Shown piece by piece: positions 1 through 8,297 of a stretch of DNA of 64,000 nucleotides. Within the stretch, counting starts at the first letter, position 1; every line of letters starts with the position of its first letter. The notes under the pieces were generated by a model that worked only from the letters and a program-made list of their open reading frames with translations, ran no database searches and was not told the DNA's origin. Made by a program: the position numbers and the translations under genes. Source of the stretch: Parvibium lacunae (GTDB lineage Bacteria > Pseudomonadota > Gammaproteobacteria > Burkholderiales > Burkholderiaceae_D); the NCBI RefSeq assembly GCF_003335215.1, contig NZ_QPGB01000004.1, forward strand, positions 1 through 64,000, in the 5' to 3' direction.

Positions 1-170
1 GAGGGTGGTGCTGGCAAGGTTTTGTAGGAAGCTGTTGGCAACCACGGTGCTGCCCGCTTGGTTGGCGCTGGGGTTGACGTTGAGGGCGCGGGCCATGCTG
101 CCGTTGTCAAAGCTGTTGGTGCTGGTGTCAAGGTTGGTGGTGTCGCTGGTGCTGGTTTCTGCATAGCGTG
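1..170 (-). pseudogene. Fragment of a second polymorphic-toxin (orphan CdiA-CT-like) cassette, cut by window edge
   Basis: On the minus strand a frame stays open from about 170 to the window edge and reads SRYAETSTSDTTN, then an Asn/Ser/Thr-rich stretch including NSFDNGSMARALNVNPSAN. It lies just downstream of the immunity gene stop, has no start codon or ribosome site, and starts with SRYAETSTS, which matches TRYADTSS inside the neighbouring toxin gene. At DNA level 151-170 and 1565-1584 are identical at 19 of 20 positions. This fits a displaced toxin 3' cassette joined by recombination in a shared pre-toxin segment. The toxin end itself lies outside the window, so its activity is unknown. 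Confidence 0.5.
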
Positions 171-173
171 ACC

Positions 174-728
174 CTATTCTATTCCAAGAATCATCCTAAA
201 AAAAGATTCATAGCGGTTACCACCAGCTATCGAAACGCACGCGTCTAAGGTATTTTTCGACAAAGCTTTATTTGTGCGCACCGTATGATCGACAAGGCAC
301 TGGCCAAGATAATTTGCCGCTGGCACTAACGTCAACAAGAATTTTTCTACACTATCGGCACACTCCCAGAGAGTATTTCCCGGCGAAGTTAAATCAGCAA
401 CAAAAACCTTGCCAGAAGACTTATCAACCACCAATGGATCTGCCTCTACCTGACCAATGATCTGCCCTGCCTCAACAGTTTTCGGCGCACTTAAAAACCG
501 GATCATCCCAACTTCCAGATTGGACGGATCATATTGAGTAAAAAATTCTTTCACAACATCCATTGAGTTCGTAATCGAGACGCCACCATCTCTAGGAATA
601 ATATTAAATGAAGAAGTAAACTCTTGAACATCTTCGTCTGATAATCCAAGCCCCTTCAAGGCTTTCTCACTTGGCGTTGCTTCGCGCAACGAGACACATA
701 ACAATTCAAAGTCCATAATCAGTCTCAT
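174..728 (-). CDS. Putative immunity protein (SUKH/SMI1-like) of the adjacent toxin
   Basis: 184 aa, no signal peptide or membrane segment, acidic and cytoplasmic in character. Its ATG overlaps the toxin stop codon as ATGA, the usual toxin-immunity arrangement. The middle part (DPLVVDKSSGKVFVADL followed about 15 residues on by SVEKFLLTL) resembles SUKH/SMI1-KNR4-type immunity proteins, which keep a strand-turn-strand 'tG.V...d' and a final 'FL..L' helix. The role, binding and neutralising the co-encoded toxin, is inferred from position more than from sequence. The family assignment is tentative because N- and C-terminal parts show no motif I recognise. Confidence 0.55.
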   Translation of the reverse strand: MRLIMDFELLCVSLREATPSEKALKGLGLSDEDVQEFTSSFNIIPRDGGVSITNSMDVVKEFFTQYDPSNLEVGMIRFLSAPKTVEAGQIIGQVEADPLVVDKSSGKVFVADLTSPGNTLWECADSVEKFLLTLVPAANYLGQCLVDHTVRTNKALSKNTLDACVSIAGGNRYESFFRMILGIE

Positions 729-1966
729 TGGTTAGGATGTAGAGCCTTGTACCATTTCTGGTGAATAGTCTCTGGCAGCGGCGTAGCTATTGGCCCTTGA
801 TCAATATGATGGTGAACCAATTTATCTCTTGAGAAGCCTTGATGTTGTGGAAAATTTTCAATCCAAGTATCGTTGACTACTGGAGATCGGCCAGCCCTAA
901 TTTTAGCCAAATTTGCAGCATCAAAATATTCTGGATTTGTTTCTGCCATTTGACGCCAGAACCACGGACCATTTCTTGGGAAACCTGCAGCATTGGTTCC
1001 GGAACTTTCAGGAGCTTTACGCATATCTATGGTTGCGCCCGGCTTCATGTAGCTTTCAGGAATAGGACTGAATTCTGTTGCCCTTGCCGTACCTCCCACC
1101 ACTCTCCCGAACGACAATGGTAGCGGATTCGCATTCAGCGTACCATACTCATAAGGCCGTGGGGTAATCTTCCAATCCGGCACACCCAAATCACGCAAGT
1201 ACTTGGCTGAGCCTTGGATTCCTTGCGCAATGCCTTCACCTACATCAGCACCCAGCACGGGCAGTCGGTTGAGTTGCTTAATACCCAGCCCGCCGACTTT
1301 ACTCCCCACTGGCCCTAGCGCTGCGCCTGCCATAAACTCAGGTACGCTCTCTGGGGCCAGAGCGCCTACCACAGCATAGCCAGTGCCATAGAAGCGATAG
1401 GCTAGGCTGCCTTCAGGGGCTTGCGCACCGCGTCTTACAAAGAAGGCAAGCGTTTCTTCTTTGAGTCTATTAACCGGGTCAGTGACCGGCTGTGTGAGCG
1501 CGGGGTTATTGCTGGTAAAGGTCAGTAAGCCAGCTTCGCTAGGCGCTTGCGGGGGCATGGCGCTGCTGGTGTCTGCATAGCGTGTTAGGCGGGCGTTTTC
1601 AGTGTTCGCTTGGTAAAACGTCTCATCAACAAGCTGACTGGCTTCTAAACGTTGTTGGAGAGACTGGTAAGTGGGAATCTCTTCAACTGTCACGCGCACT
1701 GGGTTGTTGCGATAGAGCTGCCTTTGTACTTCATCGCCCTTAGCGTTTTCTCGTTGAATCCAACCCTCTCGGCGCTGCTGCGCTTCCCAGTTTTCTTGGC
1801 TAAGCGTTGTGTTGGCGTTTTGCCAAGCTTGATATCTCTCATAATTTTGTCGAGCCATTGAGTCAACATCATTTGGGCCAACATCATTTACTGGCGATAT
1901 TCTTAACTTACCACCTAGCTCACGTGGCTCATCCCCCATCCCAGTAATAGTCATGCGGACAATCAA
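725..1966 (-). CDS. Orphan polymorphic toxin C-terminal module with VHHH nuclease-like end
   Basis: Up to 413 aa. The first candidate start is TTG at 1966, with ATG at 1954; neither has a convincing Shine-Dalgarno. The N-terminal half is polar and low-complexity (Gln/Asn/Glu-rich, to about residue 130). A Gly/Ala-rich hydrophobic stretch follows around 190-235 (YAVVGALAPESVPEFMAGAA), as in pre-toxin regions. The last 50 residues read VVNDTWIENFPQHQGF then LVHHHIDQG and end HQKWYKALHP. This resembles the His-rich HNH/Endo VII-like nuclease toxins found at the ends of filamentous haemagglutinin/CdiA and Rhs proteins. No secretion domain is present, so this looks like an orphan or displaced CdiA-CT whose 5' delivery part was lost or is used by recombination. 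Nuclease activity is inference. Confidence 0.6.
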   Translation of the reverse strand: MIVRMTITGMGDEPRELGGKLRISPVNDVGPNDVDSMARQNYERYQAWQNANTTLSQENWEAQQRREGWIQRENAKGDEVQRQLYRNNPVRVTVEEIPTYQSLQQRLEASQLVDETFYQANTENARLTRYADTSSAMPPQAPSEAGLLTFTSNNPALTQPVTDPVNRLKEETLAFFVRRGAQAPEGSLAYRFYGTGYAVVGALAPESVPEFMAGAALGPVGSKVGGLGIKQLNRLPVLGADVGEGIAQGIQGSAKYLRDLGVPDWKITPRPYEYGTLNANPLPLSFGRVVGGTARATEFSPIPESYMKPGATIDMRKAPESSGTNAAGFPRNGPWFWRQMAETNPEYFDAANLAKIRAGRSPVVNDTWIENFPQHQGFSRDKLVHHHIDQGPIATPLPETIHQKWYKALHPNQ

Positions 1967-2096
1967 TAGGGTCAGGATTCGTTGAATTTACACTAGCCTC
2001 TAGGATTATTTTGTTCTGCGCGCTTCAATTTACGTTCTCCCATTTTTGCATCAATTCAAGCACACATACCGAATAACAATCAGCCGCATCCGGCGC

Positions 2097-3389
2097 TTAC
2101 GCGGTTCGGTTACTACGCTTGTTTTGATAGCGCTGCCAGGTAATTTGCCATGCTATTGCTGCGACAGGGATTAGCAATAAATCAAAGGGAATGCGAAAGC
2201 GCAGGCGAGTGAAGAAAATCGCACTCAGGCAGGCATTCATCACATAAAGCACCAGAATGAATTTCTCCATGGCATGGAGGGGATATTCTCGCCGGTAGCA
2301 CAAGCGGAGTAAGCAGAGTAATAACAGTGGGTAATAGGTTAACGCTACCGCCAGTTTACTGATGAGACTCGTCTGGCCATCGGTGTAGAGCGTGTTATGA
2401 AAATGAAAATGGTTTAGCCACTTGCCAACATATAACTCGACAGCTTGGGTGGGATGCTGGCGAATCCAATCTATGGCTGCCTGCCGATAATACCGATCAG
2501 CATCAATTTCGCTGAGCGTAAAACCGATTTTTTTGTAGGCATCAATATCTAAATCGCCGCCGGTGTTGTAGCGGGTATTCTCAGAATTGCCATAGAGTAA
2601 ATTCACCCCGCCATTGGTAGAAACCGGGACAAAGGCATGCAGGGTCTGCCAGTTGCGATAGGTCCAGGGTGCCATCACGGCCAGAACAGCGAAGGTAAAT
2701 AAAACGGTGCGGGCCGTGCTGCGCCAGTCAGGCCGTGCTTGGCTCCCGCGCCACCACAGATAGAGCGCGCAGAAGGGGGCAATATACATAAACGAGGGGA
2801 TGGTTAAAATCAGATAGCCATAGAGCAAACCCGCCAGACACACACGGCCCCAATGTGGCGGCTGAATGAGTAAACAGAGTACCAACACCAATAGCAGGCT
2901 GCCGAATATTTGAGGGTAAAGGGTTGAGCTGGTGTAGATGGCAAGCGGGCTGGCCAATAATAACCAGATAGTGGCTGATTCAGCCACAGCGGGTTGCTGG
3001 GGCGAAAGCAGGCTTGGCAATGGGGGCGTTTGCGGGGTGGTTTGGCCCCGAAGCAACTGTTGGGTGAGGTGCCGCAAGCCGAGGCCAATGCCCAGCAAGA
3101 AAAAAGCATTGAGTAACTTGGGTAGCAGCACACTGGGGGTCAAGGCCTGTAAGCCTGCCAGTAAAAACGGGTAGCCCGGTGGGCGATAGGCGGTGAGTAA
3201 GCGGCTGTCAGCATCGATATAGCCGTGGCCAGCCAGCAGGTTTTGCGCCAGCCCTAAATACTCGCGTTCATCAATAAATGGGAGGGCGCTGCCGCGCCAG
3301 GCAATCAATCCGCAGGCGAGACAAAATAACAAGGCCAGCAAAGACCGTGGCTGGGTTAGAGGGTGTTGTCGTGTCGACAAAATAGACAT
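2097..3389 (-). CDS. GT-C fold membrane glycosyltransferase (PMT/ArnT-like)
   Basis: 430 aa, with about 10-11 hydrophobic segments. After the first membrane helix comes IDEREYLGLAQNLLAGHGY (D40, E41), the acidic loop-1 motif of GT-C glycosyltransferases using polyprenyl-phosphate sugars (family 39/83-like). AYRPPGYPFLLAGLQAL is the usual following segment. The C-terminal half carries a periplasmic-looking loop with NGGVNLLYGNSENTRYN. Donor and acceptor cannot be told from sequence. A second, different GT-C protein lies at 4748-6571, so the neighbourhood probably modifies an envelope polymer or glycoprotein. Confidence 0.75.
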   Translation of the reverse strand: MSILSTRQHPLTQPRSLLALLFCLACGLIAWRGSALPFIDEREYLGLAQNLLAGHGYIDADSRLLTAYRPPGYPFLLAGLQALTPSVLLPKLLNAFFLLGIGLGLRHLTQQLLRGQTTPQTPPLPSLLSPQQPAVAESATIWLLLASPLAIYTSSTLYPQIFGSLLLVLVLCLLIQPPHWGRVCLAGLLYGYLILTIPSFMYIAPFCALYLWWRGSQARPDWRSTARTVLFTFAVLAVMAPWTYRNWQTLHAFVPVSTNGGVNLLYGNSENTRYNTGGDLDIDAYKKIGFTLSEIDADRYYRQAAIDWIRQHPTQAVELYVGKWLNHFHFHNTLYTDGQTSLISKLAVALTYYPLLLLCLLRLCYRREYPLHAMEKFILVLYVMNACLSAIFFTRLRFRIPFDLLLIPVAAIAWQITWQRYQNKRSNRTA

Positions 3390-3476
3390 GGCATTCCTTC
3401 ATCGGGCGAACCGCCCTGAGCTGGCATTGTAATGTAGGGTACCATTGCGCAACTAGGGATCATTATTTTAATCATC

Positions 3477-4733
3477 ATGCTATTTCACCGCTTACTTGCA
3501 GCACCCACAGCCCCCCATTTTTTTAGGTCGATTGCTACTATTAACCGCATCTCGTTCCTGCGCTATGGTTCACGTATTTCGGCAATTTTGTCGGGTGCCA
3601 TGATTGTGCTGCTGACCGCCTGTGGCGGCGGCGGTGGCGGCGGTGGCGGCGGTGGTGGTGGCAGCACGGCAGGGTCGGTCGGCCCGGCTGCCAGTAAAGA
3701 AACCGCGCTGGCACAGGCGCTGGGCGCCAGCCCACGGCTTTTGATCGGCCTGGGCACGGGCAATGAAGTCGCCACCATACAAGCGCAGATTAGCCGCATT
3801 GATATTTATGATCGGTATATCAACAATGTCGGGCCTACTTCGTGGCCTTACTGGGTCTTGCCTACGGGGGAGTATATCAATCAAGTAACCCGCGAAGCCG
3901 CACAGGTAGGGGCGGTTCCGATGTTTACTTTGTATCAGATGGCGACCAACGGTGATGGCAACCTCAGCGGCCTTACCGACACCACGTTTATGACCAACTA
4001 TTGGAACAATGTGCGGATTTTGTTTCAGAAATTAGGGGCTTATAACAAGCCAGCGCTGGTGCATTTTGAGCCAGACTTTTGGGGCTATGCCCACCGCGCA
4101 TCGGTGCTCGGTGAACCTGCCACGGTTGGCGCTAAGGTGAAGCTCAACAGTGATTGCGTTGATCTGGGTGACCACGTCGCCGGCCTCGCGCAGTGCCTGA
4201 TTCGCATGGCCCGCAACTATGCCCCTAAAACCAAAGTTGGGTTTCCGCCTGCAGACTGGGGCGAATACCCCAGCAGTAAGGTGGCTGATTTCATGCTTAA
4301 GCTGGGTGCGGACCAAGCCGACTTCACCGTTTTACAAACCTTGGATACCGATGCCGGTTGCATGGAAGCGCGGACATTGCCAGAGTGCCAGCGCACCGGC
4401 AGCCAATGGTATTGGGACACAAACAACGTGAGCACCCCGAATTTCCGCCAGCACTTAACGACCGCACGGCTCTTTCGCGACACATTGGGTTTGCCATTGA
4501 TTTGGTGGCAAACCCCGATGGGGGTGCCCGCGACAACGCCCGGTGGCAGCAATGAGCGCTGGCGTGATAATCGTGTCAAATATTTCTTTGATCATCCCGA
4601 TGAAGTTGTCGCTGCCGGTGGTGTCGCCATCGTCTTTAGCGGCGGGCCAAAACAAACCAAAATGAGCACTGATGGTGGGCAGTTTCGCAATGCCTACACC
4701 AACTACCTTTCGCGCCCAGTGGCGTTACCTTAA
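3477..4733 (+). CDS. Poly-glycine lipoprotein with glycosidase-like barrel domain
   Basis: 418 aa. A hydrophobic run ends in LTAC (Cys49), a lipobox, so a lipidated outer-membrane or periplasmic protein is expected. The Cys is followed by 13 consecutive Gly encoded by mixed GGC/GGT codons, a flexible tether. The folded part (about 85-418) has features of a TIM-barrel glycoside-hydrolase-like domain: NKPALVHFEPDFWGYAHR, TKVGFPPADWGEY, LPLIWWQTPMGVP and GGVAIVFSGG, with acidic residues at strand ends. I cannot place it in a GH family. The N-terminal 33 residues before the hydrophobic segment are unusually long, so the true start may lie downstream. The stop is 14 bp from the convergent gene's stop. 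Confidence 0.6.
   Translation: MLFHRLLAAPTAPHFFRSIATINRISFLRYGSRISAILSGAMIVLLTACGGGGGGGGGGGGGSTAGSVGPAASKETALAQALGASPRLLIGLGTGNEVATIQAQISRIDIYDRYINNVGPTSWPYWVLPTGEYINQVTREAAQVGAVPMFTLYQMATNGDGNLSGLTDTTFMTNYWNNVRILFQKLGAYNKPALVHFEPDFWGYAHRASVLGEPATVGAKVKLNSDCVDLGDHVAGLAQCLIRMARNYAPKTKVGFPPADWGEYPSSKVADFMLKLGADQADFTVLQTLDTDAGCMEARTLPECQRTGSQWYWDTNNVSTPNFRQHLTTARLFRDTLGLPLIWWQTPMGVPATTPGGSNERWRDNRVKYFFDHPDEVVAAGGVAIVFSGGPKQTKMSTDGGQFRNAYTNYLSRPVALP
3623..3666 (+). repeat. (GGY)n trinucleotide tract encoding 13 glycines
   Basis: A run of GGC/GGT codons directly after the lipobox cysteine codon. Length change by slippage would keep the frame, so it would alter tether length, not switch the gene off. 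The mix of GGC and GGT makes it less slippery than a pure repeat. Confidence 0.85.
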
Positions 4734-4747
4734 GACGAACATAACCA

Positions 4748-6571
4748 CTACCAAACCAGCCCCAACCAACGGTTTAGCCAGCCAGCCGGGGCTTCACTGG
4801 GCAAACTAAAGTGTCGCAATGCGCCATATTTCTGGCGCAAGGTGGTCAGGTCTTGTTCCATAGTGGTCGGGCAGCTTACGCGTTGGTGGTAATCGAGTAC
4901 GTAGCGAGTTTGCCCTTGATAGGTTTGCTGGTAGCCAATGGCCGCTGGGGGGAAACATAGTAAGTACGGCCCTTGCCGGGCCGATAGGCCCTGAATCGGC
5001 TCCACAACCCCCAGCAGTGGCTGACCCGCCGCGTCAACGCCATGCATGTATTGCTCACGATCAACAACTAACCAGTGCACCCCATGCTGCGCCAGAAAAG
5101 CGGGGCCTTGCCCTGCCTGCAAGGCTTGCCAGTATGCCGTTGAGGCGACTAAGCCCTCGGTATGAATAAAGCCCCAGGCGGAGGGCAACCAATAGCCCAA
5201 TGATCCCGCTCGATCCCCCATCGCGACCACCGCGGGCGGCTGCTGCGCAATAAAGGTTTGCAACAGCAGGAGATTTTGTCGGGGATACCAATCTTCACTG
5301 AACCCCGGTTTGAAAAACGCTTTGGCACCGTAAGCAATTTGCCGCGCACCAGACAAGGCACTAACCACGATCAAGGCCAGGGCACACAGAATGACCATCC
5401 CCCACGCGACATTGCCCCGATTGATGTTGCGGCCTGTCGCCAGATTTAACGCCAGGTAGTGCAGGCTGGCGGATAGTGCAAACAACGTGGCCAATGCTAA
5501 CGGCCAGGCATACCAATCCCATACCGGCCAGCCAGAAAACAGGCCGTAGTAGAGCGCGCACAGTGCCGCGGTGGCTAGACATAACCCGCCTAAACGCTGC
5601 GCGGGATGCGCGGCACACTGCAAACGATAACGCCAGTACGTATTGAGCAACACCATACTGAGCGGTAGCGCTGCCATGCTCAGATACCAAACCGCGACAG
5701 CCATATTTTCGCCACGCACAGCGCCCAAGGCCTTGCTAACGCCACTGACGGGCAAGGGCAAGCCAAACCACAGCTGGTTTAGCAAGAGGTAGGGCAGAAT
5801 AAGTGCCAGCGTGAGACTCGCGCAACGCCAAGCATCATGCCACCAGGCTTGTAACTGCTGGCGACGTGACCCTTGTGGTAAGGCATAGCTTGACCAAGCA
5901 GCAAGTGTCCAGACCGGGGCCAGCGCCAAGGCATCCAGCCGGCTATAGAACAACAACGCAAAGCATGCCCCACGCCACCCCCACTGCGAGGGCGTGGTGC
6001 GCAAGAGCAGCAGGATTGCGGGTAACAGTAAGACGGTTTCCATCCCAAAACAAAAGACAAAGGGATAGAGCAATAAAGTGAGAATAAACGCCAACGGGCT
6101 CACGACATGCTGGCGGCGCATTAATCCGGCACAGGCCAGCCAGATCAGCCCAGTTAATGCCACCGCGAGTTGAGCCAGCAAGGTCCGATCACCTTGCGCC
6201 AGCAGCCCCAAGCCGCTCAGCAGGAGCAGCCAAAGTGGCTGGTAGCCGTTGGTTTGCAAGGGAGGGTGAAACTGGGAGCCGAGCCCTTGGCCCAAATGTA
6301 GCGCCACCCCGAGGTAGTAATACGCATCGTCATACAGCGCATGCACCCATTGCAGGGGGGGCTGTGTCCCCATCACGTAGATAATCAATAACTGAATCAG
6401 CAACAAGCCGGCTAAGCTTATTTGAGCCAAGCGAGTCTCAATACGGGTCCATAGAGCAGGGTGAATAAGCGCGGCCACGGCATTTTCTTTCGAATGCAAA
6501 GCCTGCAGTATAGCTTTGTGATGATCTGAACCGAGCTTGGCGTGCAAAAACGAGAACAGATCAACCGTCAA
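4748..6571 (-). CDS. Large multi-pass membrane protein, GT-C glycosyltransferase-like
   Basis: 607 aa with about 11-12 transmembrane segments. Residues 80-86 read YDDAYYY (D81, D82), the acidic first-loop motif of GT-C transferases, followed by the aromatic NGYQPLWLLLLSGLGL segment. A soluble C-terminal domain from about 440 contains VVAMGDRAGSLGYWLP and HWLVVDREQY, typical of the periplasmic part of bacterial GT-C proteins. Not recognisable as a named enzyme. Different from the gene at 2097-3389 in length and C-terminal domain. The first 45 residues are hydrophilic, so an internal start is possible. Confidence 0.65.
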   Translation of the reverse strand: MTVDLFSFLHAKLGSDHHKAILQALHSKENAVAALIHPALWTRIETRLAQISLAGLLLIQLLIIYVMGTQPPLQWVHALYDDAYYYLGVALHLGQGLGSQFHPPLQTNGYQPLWLLLLSGLGLLAQGDRTLLAQLAVALTGLIWLACAGLMRRQHVVSPLAFILTLLLYPFVFCFGMETVLLLPAILLLLRTTPSQWGWRGACFALLFYSRLDALALAPVWTLAAWSSYALPQGSRRQQLQAWWHDAWRCASLTLALILPYLLLNQLWFGLPLPVSGVSKALGAVRGENMAVAVWYLSMAALPLSMVLLNTYWRYRLQCAAHPAQRLGGLCLATAALCALYYGLFSGWPVWDWYAWPLALATLFALSASLHYLALNLATGRNINRGNVAWGMVILCALALIVVSALSGARQIAYGAKAFFKPGFSEDWYPRQNLLLLQTFIAQQPPAVVAMGDRAGSLGYWLPSAWGFIHTEGLVASTAYWQALQAGQGPAFLAQHGVHWLVVDREQYMHGVDAAGQPLLGVVEPIQGLSARQGPYLLCFPPAAIGYQQTYQGQTRYVLDYHQRVSCPTTMEQDLTTLRQKYGALRHFSLPSEAPAGWLNRWLGLVW

Positions 6572-6724
6572 GGAGCCAGCCCGCTGACCTCAGGGTTGAA
6601 GCATGCTACGCTCTGCAATCATGAGTGGCGGTGAGCATCAATACGGGGATTGCTAATCGCTCCCTGCAGGCGTCGATCTCTTGTCATTCTATTGCTGATA
6701 TTGCTTCCTTTCTGGAGAATACCC

Positions 6725-7300
6725 ATGCTGTCTTGTTTGCGTTATGTCGCAGCGTTGCTTTGTTTATTCAGTGCCTTGCCGTTGGCAGCCGCTGAAATCG
6801 CGGGAGAGCGTTTCAACCCACAGACTCAAATGGCAGGCCAACCTTTGCAACTTAATGGCGTTGGCGTGCGTAGCCGGCTAGGGTTTAAAGTGTATGTGGC
6901 CGCTTTGTATCTGGCCGAGCCAATTCGTCAAACCAGCGAGCTGGCACCCCGAGCCAGTCGGCGCTTGGAAATACGCCTACTGCGCGACCTCAGTGCCGAC
7001 ACCTTTCTAGAGGCACTACGCAAAGGCTTGCAAGACAATACCCCAAGCAATCGGCAGGAAGTATTGCGCGATCGCGTGCAGCAGCTTGAGCAAGTAATCA
7101 GTACACTTGGCAGTGTCAAAAAAGGGGGCGTTATTCTTTTCGATTACAGCATAGAGAGCGGCACACGCCTCACCGTCGATGGTAAACAGCAAGGCGGGCT
7201 GATTCCCGGTGAAGATTTTGCCAACGCGTTATTTCATATCTGGCTGGGTGACAAGCCGGTTGACAGTGACCTAAAACGCGGGCTACTCGGCTTGCGCTAG
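6725..7300 (+). CDS. Periplasmic chalcone-isomerase-like domain protein
   Basis: 191 aa from the ATG at 6725, chosen because GGAG precedes it by a good distance and because it opens a clean signal peptide (MLSCLRY then a hydrophobic core ending LPLAAAE). The mature part has the bacterial CHI-like fold signature: LNGVGVRSRLGFKVYVAALY, then Arg-rich IRLLRDLSADTFLEALRKG and later LTVDGKQQGGLIPGEDFANAL and FHIWLGDKPVDSDLKRGLLG. Proteins of this family are non-catalytic in most bacteria and their role is unknown. The last 18 bp overlap the convergent LysR gene. Confidence 0.85.
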   Translation: MLSCLRYVAALLCLFSALPLAAAEIAGERFNPQTQMAGQPLQLNGVGVRSRLGFKVYVAALYLAEPIRQTSELAPRASRRLEIRLLRDLSADTFLEALRKGLQDNTPSNRQEVLRDRVQQLEQVISTLGSVKKGGVILFDYSIESGTRLTVDGKQQGGLIPGEDFANALFHIWLGDKPVDSDLKRGLLGLR

Positions 7301-8188
7301 CGCTTGGCAGCATGTCAGCGCGGTTTCAATAAACTGCCTGACTTTTGCATTCAAGTATTTGGTGCTCGGATAAACCGCGTAGACCGGAACAGTGGGTAAA
7401 TCATAATCAGTCAATAACGATAACAGCCGCCCCTGGCTTACCGCGGACCGGGCAATTAAATGCGGTAACTTGGCGATGCCAAAGCCCGCTAATGCGGCAT
7501 CCAGCAAACCTACACTATTATTGGTTTTGAGCCTGATTTGCGCTGCCGGAAGGGCGATTTCCCAAGACTGACTGCCCTGCCGGAAAGACCAACTGAGGCG
7601 GTGACTTCCTGCAGTAAAGGCCAATAAGGTCTGTTGGCTCAGATCCGTCGGGTGGGTGGGTACTGCTTGCTGATCAAGATAGCCAGGGCTGGCAAATAGG
7701 CCATAGCTCAGCTCGCACAATTTACGCGCTTGCAAACTTGAGTCCGGCAAGCTACCGACACGAATGGCCAAATCAACCCCTTCATGCACGAGATCCACCA
7801 ATCGGCTGGTGTAATCCACCTCCACCTGAACCTGAGGAAACTGCGCCAGATAAACTTGCAACCAGTGATTCACTTGAAGTTGACCAAACTCAACGCCACA
7901 GGTGAGTCTTAAGGTGCCTTCGGGAACCCCATGTTGCTGGCTGACCATCTGCTGCGTGTCTTCAATCGCACTAAGAATACTCAAACAACGCTCGTAGACC
8001 GCACGCCCCATTTCCGTCACATGCAGGGCACGGGTCGAACGCTGCAATAGCTGGATACGTAATTGTTTTTCCAGGGCGGCAACCTGCCGTGAGATGTGTG
8101 CCTTATCACTTCCTAACAACGCCGCAGCACGGGTAAAACTGCCTGACTGCACCACTTTGGTAAAGGCCTGCATTTGCGCAACATCCAT
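7283..8188 (-). CDS. LysR-family transcriptional regulator
   Basis: 301 aa from ATG at 8188, preferred over the GTG six bases upstream because AAGGAGGG is at proper spacing. The N-terminal winged helix-turn-helix (MDVAQMQAFTKVVQSGSFTRA, SDKAHISRQVAALEKQL) is typical. The remainder is a LysR effector-binding domain (EVDYTSRLVDLVHEGVDLAIRVG, SPGYLDQ) of the CrgA/AaeR-like type. It is divergent from the DJ-1/OsmC/dinucleotide-binding operon with a palindrome in between, so it probably regulates that operon and itself. The effector is unknown, though electrophile or oxidant sensing would suit the targets. Confidence 0.9.
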   Translation of the reverse strand: MDVAQMQAFTKVVQSGSFTRAAALLGSDKAHISRQVAALEKQLRIQLLQRSTRALHVTEMGRAVYERCLSILSAIEDTQQMVSQQHGVPEGTLRLTCGVEFGQLQVNHWLQVYLAQFPQVQVEVDYTSRLVDLVHEGVDLAIRVGSLPDSSLQARKLCELSYGLFASPGYLDQQAVPTHPTDLSQQTLLAFTAGSHRLSWSFRQGSQSWEIALPAAQIRLKTNNSVGLLDAALAGFGIAKLPHLIARSAVSQGRLLSLLTDYDLPTVPVYAVYPSTKYLNAKVRQFIETALTCCQALAQAE

Positions 8189-8203
8189 TATCACCCTCCT
8201 TAT

Positions 8204-8223
8204 TGTTGTTTTAATTTACAACA
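8204..8223. promoter_or_regulatory. Candidate LysR operator (inverted repeat TGTTGT-N8-ACAACA)
   Basis: A perfect 6-bp inverted repeat around TTTAATTT lies 16 bp upstream of the LysR start and 75 bp before the DJ-1 gene. A related half-site (AAAACAACATTTTA) sits at about 8255-8268. Spacing and A+T-rich centre suit a LysR-type recognition site. Assignment is by position and symmetry only. Confidence 0.5.
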
Positions 8224-8297
8224 TTAAGTTTCATTTATAGATATTTATCCAATTAAAACAACATTTTATAGTCGTTGCGACCCAATTAGGAGCAGAG

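Noticed and set aside
1993-2043. 16-codon ORF MGERKLKRAEQNNPRG on the minus strand upstream of the toxin gene, and another frame ending PHDYYWDGG
   Set aside because: Too short, no ribosome site, and the frames break one another; more likely decayed cassette sequence than genes.
2079-2100. GCCGCATCCGGC segment resembling a REP element
   Set aside because: Only one copy seen in the window and the arms are 4 bp; not enough to call a repeat family.
3563-3799. Proline-rich minus-strand ORF opposite the lipoprotein
   Set aside because: It is the antisense of the poly-glycine tract; no ribosome site or family.
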